A stretch of DNA of 64,000 bases from an uncultured Faecalibacterium sp. (GTDB lineage: Bacteria > Bacillota > Clostridia > Oscillospirales > Ruminococcaceae): contig CALWZL010000002.1 in the NCBI GenBank assembly GCA_944385995.1, forward strand, positions 1 to 64,000, in the 5' to 3' direction. Positions 18,180 through 25,036 of this stretch are shown in pieces. Position numbers and translations under genes: made by a program. The notes beneath the pieces are model-generated. The model was not told the DNA's origin and searched no databases. It saw only the letters and a program-made list of their open reading frames with translations. The stretch's first letter is position 1. Every line of letters starts with the position of its first letter.

Positions 18180-18226
18180 TTAAATGTAAAATTTTTGCGA
18201 AGAAGGCTTGGCTAAAAATGGTATGA

Positions 18227-18255
18227 TTGACAAATCGCGGAAGTTGTACTATTAT
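18227..18255 (+). promoter_or_regulatory. Promoter of the second lipoprotein gene
   Basis: TTGACA (18227-18232), a 17-nt spacer and TATTAT (18250-18255). Confidence 0.78.
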
Positions 18256-18359
18256 ATGACTAGACGGGGTGGGGGCCGTCCCCATTCCGCAAAGGTCCAA
18301 GACTCGAAACAGGTTACCCCAGGCAAAATTTTTACTTCTTCAAAGGAGGTAAAGGTCTA

Positions 18360-18953
18360 ATGAAACTCAAGCGCATTCTTTCCCTGGCGCTGTCCGGCGT
18401 CCTGGCAGTCAGCATGCTGACTGGCTGCGGCGGTATCGGCAGCAGCATCAACAAGTTCCTTGACAATCGTACTTCCACGGTTTGCAGTGCTCTGAATAGT
18501 GCACAGGGCATGATGAGCTATCGGAAGGGCGGCAAGGATCTGGACGATGCAATCTCCAAAGTTGCAGGAACGCTGGTTCCTGGTCAGGTCACCGATGGCG
18601 TTGCAGACCGCAGCGTCAATACCACCGTTCGTCAGCTGACTGGCTATGGTGATATGAGCCTGACTCCGTGGGCTGCTCAGACCACCGAAGGCGAAGAAAC
18701 CTATGTGAAGGTCTTCGTCTACAACGTGGACGATGAGGCTTATGACAGCACAGAAGAAGTGGCAGCTGATATTGCCAACAAGCTGAGCGTCATGAATCTC
18801 AAGAGTGAGACAGCCACTGTCAGCGGTGAATTCACCAACTCTTACAAGGGCAATGTCGTTGCCTATGAGAAGACCGTCGGCGAAGGCGATTCCGCTTTTG
18901 ACGCACTGGTCGTTGGTGTTTCCATTACCCAGACCGTTGCTGCAAAGAACTGA
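18360..18953 (+). CDS. Lipoprotein of unknown function, second of a related pair
   Basis: 197 residues with a lipoprotein signal (lipobox LTGC) and a Gly-rich start to the mature part. The rest is a soluble domain with no recognised family. An ideal AAAGGAGGT lies 8 nt before the ATG, and the gene has its own strong promoter and terminator, so it is probably well expressed. It has more A and T at third positions than its neighbours. The C-terminal GVSITQT matches the paralogue at 17445. The likely location is the outer face of the membrane; function unknown. Confidence 0.85.
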   Translation: MKLKRILSLALSGVLAVSMLTGCGGIGSSINKFLDNRTSTVCSALNSAQGMMSYRKGGKDLDDAISKVAGTLVPGQVTDGVADRSVNTTVRQLTGYGDMSLTPWAAQTTEGEETYVKVFVYNVDDEAYDSTEEVAADIANKLSVMNLKSETATVSGEFTNSYKGNVVAYEKTVGEGDSAFDALVVGVSITQTVAAKN

Positions 18954-18986
18954 TCCTCATTGACCCTATTCCTTTTTCGTGAGGAG

Positions 18987-19020
18987 AAAGCCCCTGACGG
19001 TGCGACGTTGGGGGCTTTTT
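18987..19020 (+). terminator. Terminator after the second lipoprotein gene
   Basis: AAAGCCCC pairs with GGGGCTTT across a 16-nt loop, ending in a T run. Confidence 0.8.
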
Positions 19021-19073
19021 GGTGCCAACGAGGGCAGAAAAATCCACTTTGGTTTCATAGCCTGAACAAAGAT

Positions 19074-19107
19074 CCGCCGTGTGGGATGACCTATGCGGCG
19101 GGTTTTT
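19074..19107 (+). terminator. Possible second terminator stem
   Basis: CCGCC pairs with GGCGG across a long loop and is followed by a G then TTTTT. It is weaker than the stem at 18987. The remaining intergenic sequence to 19262 shows nothing else. Confidence 0.4.
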
Positions 19108-19262
19108 GTTTGGAAGGGCGCAGCCTGTTTTTCCGCCGCATAGGATGGTCTGCACCGGGATGGGGGTACAGGCTTGCGGGGACAGGCCCGGGACCGGCCG
19201 GGACAGGGAGAAAGATTTGCGCGTTTGGGTTGTCGGGGGAGGCCAAAGGGACCAGCTTATGA

Positions 19263-19291
19263 TTGATTTTTTGGGCTGGACATGGTACACT
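19263..19291 (+). promoter_or_regulatory. Promoter of the MraY-like gene
   Basis: TTGATT (19263-19268), a 17-nt spacer and TACACT (19286-19291), about 50 nt before the ATG. Confidence 0.5.
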
Positions 19292-19339
19292 TCCTCTGTA
19301 CAGAACAAGGAATGCAAAAAGAGAATCGAGGAAGCTATC

Positions 19340-20299
19340 ATGGTTACCATTTTATTGTCTATGATCGGCCAGCGAGGGGTGGATGCGCTGGCGTTTCTGT
19401 TGGCATTTGTCCTGACGGCCCTGCTGACCAGTTTGTTCCGCGGCCGTCTGCCCCAGGACCACGGCCGCGCCTATGCGGTGGATGGCGCTCTGTCCAAGGG
19501 CAAGGCCCGGGGCGCAGGATTGATTTTTGTCCTCTGCATCGTGCTGGTGTCGCTGGCCTTCATGCCCTTCCATCTGGAAACAGTGATCTATATGATCCTG
19601 CTGATTGCGTCCATGCTGTCGGGCTATCTGGACGACGCCTCCGACACCGCCTGGAACGAGTATAAAAAAGGTCTGATCGATTTTGTGATTGCGGCTGTGG
19701 CCGGCATCACCTACCTCAATTTCAACGGCTGCGGCGTGCAGTTTTTGAGCTGGTATTTTGTGCTGCCCTATCCGGTGTACCTGCTGCTCATCATCATCCT
19801 GATCTGGGCCAGCATCAATGTGGTCAACTGCACCGACGGCGTGGACGGCCTGTCTGCCAGCCTGGCCGTGGTCAGCATGGGAACCTTTGCCGCCCTGTAT
19901 GCCGACCATCTGGACAGCTATGTCACCGCCACGGTGGTGTTCATCGGCTCCCTGCTGGCCTATCTGTGGAGCAACGCCAAGCCCTCGTCGGTCCTGATGG
20001 GGGATGCGGGCAGCCGCGCCATGGGCTTTTTCCTGGCCCTGCTGGCCCTCAAGTCCAGCCATCCCTTTGCCTTCCTGCTGGCGGCGGCGGTGTTCATTCT
20101 GGACGGCAGTCTGGGCATCATCAAAATCAGCCTCAAACGGTTCCTGCATATCAGCGTCTTGAAAAATACCCTGACCCCCCTCCACGACCACGCCCGCAAG
20201 CGTCTGGGCTGGAGCGATGAACAGGTGGTCATCCGCTGGGTGATTGCCCAGTGTGTGGTTTCGGCTGTTCTGGCAGCGCTCGCAGGGTTCGGGGCATAA
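19340..20299 (+). CDS. MraY-like phospho-sugar polyprenyl-phosphate transferase
   Basis: A polytopic membrane enzyme of 319 residues with about ten helices, in the GT4/MraY/WecA superfamily. The Mg-binding pair is in GYLDDASD, the second signature reads NCTDGVDGLSA, the third GDAGSRAMG, and the C-terminal loop LHDHARKRLGWSDEQVVIRW replaces the HHH motif of classical MraY. It should transfer a phospho-sugar (phospho-MurNAc-pentapeptide in MraY) to undecaprenyl phosphate. It stands alone, outside any cell-wall cluster, with its own promoter and terminator. It may be MraY or a paralogue; a second canonical mraY elsewhere would favour the latter. The ATG at 19340 has GAGGAAG upstream. Confidence 0.85.
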   Translation: MVTILLSMIGQRGVDALAFLLAFVLTALLTSLFRGRLPQDHGRAYAVDGALSKGKARGAGLIFVLCIVLVSLAFMPFHLETVIYMILLIASMLSGYLDDASDTAWNEYKKGLIDFVIAAVAGITYLNFNGCGVQFLSWYFVLPYPVYLLLIIILIWASINVVNCTDGVDGLSASLAVVSMGTFAALYADHLDSYVTATVVFIGSLLAYLWSNAKPSSVLMGDAGSRAMGFFLALLALKSSHPFAFLLAAAVFILDGSLGIIKISLKRFLHISVLKNTLTPLHDHARKRLGWSDEQVVIRWVIAQCVVSAVLAALAGFGA

Positions 20300-20323
20300 C
20301 CAAAATCCGTATGTTACCGGTTG

Positions 20324-20362
20324 CATCCGGCCCTGCGCCTGTCGTGCGGGCCGGATGTTTTT
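20324..20362 (+). terminator. Terminator of the MraY-like gene
   Basis: CATCCGGCCC pairs with GGGCCGGATG followed by TTTTT. Confidence 0.9.
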
Positions 20363-20390
20363 ATAAGCGGCTGGGGCACGGCCTCTCTTG

Positions 20391-20419
20391 TTGACAAGTA
20401 CACTTGTCTGTGCTATACT
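20391..20419 (+). promoter_or_regulatory. Promoter of the membrane protein-XRE operon
   Basis: TTGACA (20391-20396), a 17-nt spacer and TATACT (20414-20419). Confidence 0.85.
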
Positions 20420-20441
20420 GAAAATGTAAATAAAACTTGTC
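20393..20441 (+). promoter_or_regulatory. Operator sites overlapping the promoter
   Basis: A perfect dyad GACAAGT-AC-ACTTGTC (20393-20408) overlaps the -35 hexamer. A further half-site ACTTGTC at 20435-20441 repeats the right arm 33 bp downstream, on the same helix face and near the start of transcription. This is consistent with autorepression by the XRE protein encoded second in the operon (inference). Confidence 0.65.
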
Positions 20442-20462
20442 AGGCCAAAGGGAGGCGGTTCC

Positions 20463-20789
20463 ATGAAAAAGGAAGAAATCCTGCGCAGAGCACGGCAGGA
20501 GGGCAATGGCGAATATGAGGAACAGGTCCGGGGGCAGATCCTGCGGTACAGCACGCTGGCGATTGTAGGGCTGTGCGCGGCTTTCTGGCTGGTGCGGGCG
20601 GGGCACGCCTGGGCGTCGGGCCTGGCCCAGGCCGACGTGTGGGACTACCCGGCCATTGCCACGGGGTATGCGGCCTTTGTGCATCTGTGGCTGTACCGGC
20701 GGCTGAAAATGCGGGTCAACCTGGTGGGCGGCCTGTGCTGCCTGGCGGCGTTTGTGATCTTTTCGGTGCAGTTCGGACTGCACCTGTGA
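20463..20789 (+). CDS. Small membrane protein, DUF6442-like
   Basis: 108 residues: a charged N-terminal helix (MKKEEILRRARQEGNGEYEEQV) and three predicted membrane segments. This layout matches small Firmicute proteins annotated DUF6442, which usually precede a small XRE regulator, as here. AGGGAGG is upstream of the ATG. It may be a membrane sensor or antagonist of the regulator, or simply coregulated; function unknown. Confidence 0.75.
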   Translation: MKKEEILRRARQEGNGEYEEQVRGQILRYSTLAIVGLCAAFWLVRAGHAWASGLAQADVWDYPAIATGYAAFVHLWLYRRLKMRVNLVGGLCCLAAFVIFSVQFGLHL

Positions 20790-20802
20790 GGGAAGGCGAC
20801 GT

Positions 20803-21015
20803 ATGAATTCAGAATTGATCCTGAAAAACCGGCTCAAGGAAGCTCGGGCGGCGGCGGGACTGTCCCAGGCGCAGCTGGCATCGATGGTGGGCGTCTCCCG
20901 CAATACCATCAGTTCGATTGAAACAGGCCAGTTCAACCCCACCGCCAAACTGGCCCTGATTCTCTGCATTGCACTGGACAAGAAGTTTGAGGAACTGTTT
21001 TATTTTGACTCCTGA
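20803..21015 (+). CDS. XRE-family transcriptional regulator, 70 residues
   Basis: One helix-turn-helix domain: LKEARAAAGLSQAQLASMVGVSRNTISSIETGQFNPTAKLAL is the classical Cro/CI fold of YozG-like regulators, with no sensory domain. It starts 13 nt after the membrane protein gene, with GAAGG upstream. It is the obvious candidate to bind the GACAAGT dyad in the promoter. It is translated just before the folate operon but on a separate theme. Confidence 0.9.
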   Translation: MNSELILKNRLKEARAAAGLSQAQLASMVGVSRNTISSIETGQFNPTAKLALILCIALDKKFEELFYFDS

Positions 21016-21058
21016 GCGGGCTGCGATAAAACCCAATCAGGGAAAGGAGGCCGGAGCA

Positions 21059-21634
21059 ATGACCCTGGACCAAACCAAACAGGCCCAGCGGCGGCAGGGA
21101 ATGGCCGCGCGGCGGGCGCTGGACCCGGAGACCCGGCGGGCAGCCGATGCGGCGATTTGCAGCCGGATTGCAGCGCTGCCGGTTTGGCAGAAGGCGGGCC
21201 GGGTGCTGGGCTATGCAGCCTTCGGCGGGGAACCGGACCTGGCGGATTTGCTGCAGGACCCGGGACGGCCGGGCCGGAAGATTGCCTGGCCGGTCTGCGG
21301 GCCGGCGTGCAGCCTGACAGCGGCTGTTCCGGCGGCAGAAAACGGCTGGGAAGCGGGCGCTTATGGCATCCTGGCGCCGGTGCTGGACCGGGCAGAAATT
21401 TTGCCGCCCGAGACGCTGGATTTGGTGCTGGTGCCCTGTACCGCCTTTGATGCGGAATGCCGCCGGGTGGGGATGGGCAAAGGCTATTATGACCGGTATC
21501 TGCCCCGGTGCACCGGCGCGGCGGTGTACGGCATCGCTTACGAAGTACAGAGGGTGGAGGCGGCCGCCGCGGGGCCGCTGGATGTCCGCCTGGATGGGGT
21601 TGTCACCGAGAGGGGGATTTACAGATGGAAATGA
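21059..21634 (+). CDS. 5-formyltetrahydrofolate cyclo-ligase
   Basis: Converts 5-formyl-THF to 5,10-methenyl-THF with ATP. 191 residues, the normal length. It shows an N-terminal Lys/Arg region typical of the family, FGGEPDL, GILAPV, and the ATP/folate motif VGMGKGYYDRYLP near the C-terminus. The ATG at 21059 has AAAGGAGG 8 nt upstream; a longer reading frame begins further up, without an RBS and overlapping the XRE gene. Its product feeds the next two enzymes of the operon. Confidence 0.94.
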   Translation: MTLDQTKQAQRRQGMAARRALDPETRRAADAAICSRIAALPVWQKAGRVLGYAAFGGEPDLADLLQDPGRPGRKIAWPVCGPACSLTAAVPAAENGWEAGAYGILAPVLDRAEILPPETLDLVLVPCTAFDAECRRVGMGKGYYDRYLPRCTGAAVYGIAYEVQRVEAAAAGPLDVRLDGVVTERGIYRWK

Positions 21635-22248
21635 TGGACAAAAGCTGTGGGCAGTTTCTGGAAGAACTGGCCTCCAAAGCAGCCGTGCCCGGGGGCGGCG
21701 GCGCATCGGCCCTGGTGGGTGCGGTGGGCACAGCCCTGGGGAACATGGTGGGCTGCCTGACGGTGGGCAAAAAGAAATACGCCGCCGTGGAGCCGGACAT
21801 CCTGGCCCTGAATGAACGGGCGGCCGCTCTGCGGGTCCGGCTGGAAGGGCTGGTGGAAGCGGACGCAGAGGCCTTTGCGCCCCTGGCCAAAGCCTATTCC
21901 ATTCCGAAGGATGACCCGTCCCGGGCGGAAATCATGGCCGCCGCCCTGGAAAAAGCCGCGGCCGTGCCCCTGGAAATCATGGCGTGCTGTTGTGAGGCCA
22001 TCGCCCTTCTGGAGGAATACCAGGCCAAAGGAAGCAGTTTGGCGGTGTCAGACGCAGGGTGCGGCGCGGTGTTCTGCCGGGCGGCCCTGGAAGGCGCCGG
22101 TTTGAATGTCAGTGTCAACACCCGCCTGATGGCCGACCGGGACCGGGCGTCGGTTTTGGATGCCCAGGTGGAACAGATGCTGAAGGAATATGTCCCGCGG
22201 GCCGAGGCGGTCTATGCCAACGTCTGCGGACAGCTGGGAGGAAACTGA
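21625..22248 (+). CDS. fchA: Methenyl-THF cyclohydrolase / cyclodeaminase family protein
   Basis: 207 residues, all-helical formiminotransferase-cyclodeaminase fold. The signature PGGGGASALVGAVGTALGNMVGCLTVGKK is at the N-terminus, and SDAGCGAVFCRAALEGAGLNVSVNT is near the C-terminus. Members without the formiminotransferase half act as methenyl-THF cyclohydrolase. The ATG at 21625 overlaps the upstream gene by 10 nt, with AGAGGGGG before it; an ATG at 21631 is possible. Downstream folD lacks cyclohydrolase residues, which makes a real cyclohydrolase role here more likely. Confidence 0.92.
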   Translation: MEMMDKSCGQFLEELASKAAVPGGGGASALVGAVGTALGNMVGCLTVGKKKYAAVEPDILALNERAAALRVRLEGLVEADAEAFAPLAKAYSIPKDDPSRAEIMAAALEKAAAVPLEIMACCCEAIALLEEYQAKGSSLAVSDAGCGAVFCRAALEGAGLNVSVNTRLMADRDRASVLDAQVEQMLKEYVPRAEAVYANVCGQLGGN

Positions 22249-22251
22249 ACC

Positions 22252-23106
22252 ATGGCAACGCTTTTAAAGGGCGCGCAGGCAGCTGCCGCCATGAATGAAA
22301 GAACCGCCGCCCGGGCTGCCGCCCTGACAGCCCGAGGGATTGTCCCGACCCTGGCGGTGGTGCGAATGGGGGCCCGGGAAGATGACCTGTCCTATGAGCG
22401 GGGGGTCATCAACCGCTGCGCCAAGGTGGGGGTCGCGGTGAAGCCCTATCTGCTGGAAGCCGACGCCTCCCAGGCCCAGCTTCTGGCGGTTGTGGAGGAG
22501 ATCAACCAGGACCCCGGCATCCACGGCTGTTTGATTTTCCGGCCCCTGCCGGCCCAGGTGGACGACAAGGCGGTCCGTGCCGCCCTGGCCCCGGAAAAGG
22601 ACGTGGACGGCATCACCGACGCCTCTCTGGCGGGCGTCTTTACCGGCAGCGGGGTGGGATATCCCCCCTGTACGGCACAGGCCTGCGTGGAAATTCTGGA
22701 TTTCTACGGCATTCCCCTGGAGGGCAAGCGGGTGACGGTGGTGGGCCGCAGCCTGGTGGTGGGAAAACCGGCGGCCATGCTGCTGGACCGGAAAAACGCC
22801 ACCGTCACCATCTGCAATTCCCGGACCCGGAACCTCCCCGAAATCTGCCGTCAGGCGGACGTTTTGGTGGTGGCCATGGGCAAACGGGGCGCCATCGGCG
22901 GGGACTGCCTCGCCCCGGGTCAGACGGTGGTGGATGTGGGCATCCACACCGACGAAAACGGCAAACTCTGCGGCGATGTCCGCTTTGCGGAGGCTGAGCC
23001 GGTGGTGGCAGCCATCACCCCGGTGCCGGGGGGCGTGGGCGCCATGACTACCTCGGTGCTGGCTGCCCATGTGGTAGAGGCCGCCTACTTTTCTGAAGAA
23101 AAGTAG
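22252..23106 (+). CDS. folD: FolD-family methylene-THF dehydrogenase lacking cyclohydrolase residues
   Basis: 284 residues. The Rossmann part is typical: TVVGRSLVVGKPAAMLL and TPVPGGVGAMTTSVL. In the folate site the conserved Tyr is present (Tyr48 in LSYERGV). The catalytic Lys four residues later is Val52. The usual LVQLPLP reads LIFRPLP, so the active-site Gln is Phe96. The KDVDG motif is kept. In characterised enzymes that Lys and Gln are needed for the cyclohydrolase, while Lys mutants keep dehydrogenase. The last residues YFSEEK lie in a 131-bp inverted repeat and are identical to the tail of the pdp product. It starts 3 nt after fchA, as the last operon gene. Confidence 0.93.
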   Translation: MATLLKGAQAAAAMNERTAARAAALTARGIVPTLAVVRMGAREDDLSYERGVINRCAKVGVAVKPYLLEADASQAQLLAVVEEINQDPGIHGCLIFRPLPAQVDDKAVRAALAPEKDVDGITDASLAGVFTGSGVGYPPCTAQACVEILDFYGIPLEGKRVTVVGRSLVVGKPAAMLLDRKNATVTICNSRTRNLPEICRQADVLVVAMGKRGAIGGDCLAPGQTVVDVGIHTDENGKLCGDVRFAEAEPVVAAITPVPGGVGAMTTSVLAAHVVEAAYFSEEK

Positions 23107-23216
23107 GCAAAAGACTTTTTACTGTGTACCATAAAGTTTTCGGGTCTCCGGCAGTTCCGCGGGGCCTTTACGCTCCGGCTCGCTCGTTACGTTTGGGCCT
23201 GCGGCCCGGTACGATG
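23086..23216 (+). repeat. Left arm of a 131-bp inverted repeat
   Basis: About 92% identical by eye to the reverse complement of 23499-23629. The outer end is itself a palindrome (TACTTTTCTGAAGAAAAGTA) that encodes the last codons of folD. The inner end reads CCCGGTACGATG. Confidence 0.93.
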
Positions 23217-23498
23217 TAAAGTTTCATATAACCTATATTCACTGAAAAAAGCCCCCGTCTGTATGAAGACGGGGGCATGGTTTATATTTGGTTTTTACTG
23301 CTTAGATTCAATGATACTCGAATAACCAAGTTCATAGTTTGATTGCGTCATGCTACAATAGCTTGAGCGTTTTTCCGAGTTGCCATTTATCAAATTCGAT
23401 ATTCTGGATACGCTTCGGTGTAACTGCATTAAACATCTTTTGATATTTCAACGTTTATGATGCCTAGTTACATATAAACCCAGCATTCAAAAACCTTG
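23217..23498. other. AT-rich core between the inverted repeats
   Basis: 282 bp, much richer in A and T than the flanking genes. Apart from one terminator hairpin I see no coding region, transposase remnant or RNA gene. Confidence 0.7.
23245..23276 (-). terminator. Terminator in the repeat core, facing the pdp transcript
   Basis: GCCCCCGTCT pairs with AGACGGGGGC (23251-23276). On the minus strand six T follow, so it stops transcription arriving from pdp. Confidence 0.85.
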
Positions 23499-23629
23499 CA
23501 TCGTACCGGGGCACAGCCCCAAACGCAACGAGCGAGCCGGAGCGTAAAGGTCCCGCGGAACTGCCGGAGACCCGGAAAGTTTATGGTACCCAGTCAAAAG
23601 TCTTTTGCTTACTTTTCTTCAGAAAAGTA
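23499..23629 (-). repeat. Right arm of the 131-bp inverted repeat
   Basis: Inverted copy of 23086-23216. Its outer end supplies the last codons and stop of pdp. Roughly ten mismatches separate the arms. Confidence 0.93.
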
Positions 23630-24940
23630 AGAGACGCCGGTGTCGGTGACGATGGCGTAGATCAGGGGCAGATCAGAGGGCTTTTCGGGGCCAATCTTGA
23701 GACCGGCGCGGTAGGCTTCCTCGGCGGCTGCAAAACGGTCGGGCGCACCGCAGAAGGTGGCCAGGCTCTCGCCCCGGCGGACGTAGTCGCCCCGCTTCTT
23801 GTGGAGGATGATGCCGGCGGCATAGTCCAGGGGATCGCCTTTTTTCTCCCGTCCGGCCCCCAGAAGGACGCTGGCGGTGCCAATCTTCTCGGCGTCGTTC
23901 TCCACAATGTAGCCGTCGGCGTCGGCCAAGAGCTCGTACCGGGCCGCGGGCTGGGCAAACAGGCTGTAGTCCTCCAGTACCCGGATGTCGCCGCCCTGGG
24001 CCGCGAACATCTCTTTGCACTTGGCAAAGGCGCTGCCGTCGGCAATCACCTGTTGGGCCATGGCCCGGCACTCTTCCGGGGTGCCCTTGCCCGCCAGCAC
24101 CAGCATGTAAGTGGCCAGCTGGAGACAGACTTCGGTCAGGTCGGCCGGGCCCCGGCCCTTCAGCACCTCCATGCTCTCCATCACTTCCAGGCTGTTGCCG
24201 ATGTTGTGGCCCAGAGGGGTGTCCATGTCGGTAATCATGGCGGCTACCTTGCGGCCGTGGTGGGTGCCGATGGACACCATCAGCTTGGCCAGCTCGATGC
24301 TCTCCTCCACCGTTTTCATGAAGGCGCCGGTGCCGGTGGTCACGTCCAGCAAAATCGCGTCCGAGCCGGAAGCCAGCTTTTTGGACATGATGCTGGAGGC
24401 AATCAGGGGAATGCAGCTGACGGTGGCGGTCACGTCCCGCAGGGCATACATCTTTTTGTCCGCCACCGCGATGTTTTCGCTCTGCCCGATGACCGAAATC
24501 CCGATCCGGTTCACCTGGGCGAAGAATTCTTCCTGGCTGAGGGCGGTGCGTGTGCCGGGAACGCTCTCCATCTTGTCGATGGTGCCGCCGGTGTGGCCCA
24601 GTCCCCGGCCGCTCATCTTGGCAATCTTGACCCCGCAGGCCGCCGCAATGGGCGCAATCACCAGGGTGGTCTTGTCGCCGACGCCGCCGGTGGAATGCTT
24701 GTCCACCTTGATGCCCGCAATGGGAGACAGGTCCACCATCTCGCCGCTGTGGGCCATGACATCGGTCAAAAGGGCGGTCTCCTCGTCGGTCATTCCCCGC
24801 AGGTAGACCGCCATCATCCAGGCCGCCATCTGGTAGTCGGGCACCTCGCCCGCCACATAGCCGTTGATGAGGGTTTCCAGTTCGGCGCGGGTGTGGGTCC
24901 CGCCGTCCCGTTTCTTTGCAATCAGATCGTAGATACGCAT
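23609..24940 (-). CDS. pdp: Pyrimidine-nucleoside phosphorylase
   Basis: Phosphorolysis of thymidine, deoxyuridine and uridine to base and (deoxy)ribose-1-phosphate. 443 residues, the normal length. Motifs: MRIYDLIAKKRDG, VDKHSTGGVGDKTTL (phosphate binding), the family signature SGRGLGHTGGTIDKMES, and a C-terminal biotinyl-like domain with GDYVRRGE. The ATG at 24940 has AGGAG upstream; its own promoter precedes it. The C-terminal YFSEEK lies in the right arm of the inverted repeat and matches FolD's tail, so it is probably an acquired end. It is the last gene of the nucleoside salvage locus. Confidence 0.95.
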   Translation of the reverse strand: MRIYDLIAKKRDGGTHTRAELETLINGYVAGEVPDYQMAAWMMAVYLRGMTDEETALLTDVMAHSGEMVDLSPIAGIKVDKHSTGGVGDKTTLVIAPIAAACGVKIAKMSGRGLGHTGGTIDKMESVPGTRTALSQEEFFAQVNRIGISVIGQSENIAVADKKMYALRDVTATVSCIPLIASSIMSKKLASGSDAILLDVTTGTGAFMKTVEESIELAKLMVSIGTHHGRKVAAMITDMDTPLGHNIGNSLEVMESMEVLKGRGPADLTEVCLQLATYMLVLAGKGTPEECRAMAQQVIADGSAFAKCKEMFAAQGGDIRVLEDYSLFAQPAARYELLADADGYIVENDAEKIGTASVLLGAGREKKGDPLDYAAGIILHKKRGDYVRRGESLATFCGAPDRFAAAEEAYRAGLKIGPEKPSDLPLIYAIVTDTGVSYFSEEK

Positions 24941-24979
24941 GGTTTTCACTCCTGTCCCGAGGTGGATTGTGGTGATTTC

Positions 24980-25008
24980 AGTATAGTATGACTTTTTCGT
25001 CAAAGCAA
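24980..25008 (-). promoter_or_regulatory. Promoter of pdp
   Basis: On the minus strand TTGCTT (25003-25008), a 17-nt spacer and TATACT (24980-24985). Confidence 0.6.
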
Positions 25009-25036
25009 GGGCTTTGGACCAGATCAAACAAAAAAT

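Noticed and set aside
17420..18226. Longer ATG-started frame overlapping the first lipoprotein
   Set aside because: Its product is Arg/Gly/Pro-rich without a signal, whereas the TTG frame gives a clean signal peptide and lipobox and is related to the next gene.
23217..23498. Small transposable element with its own gene in the repeat core
   Set aside because: No open frame of useful length or transposase motif is present; only the repeat arms and a terminator are supported.
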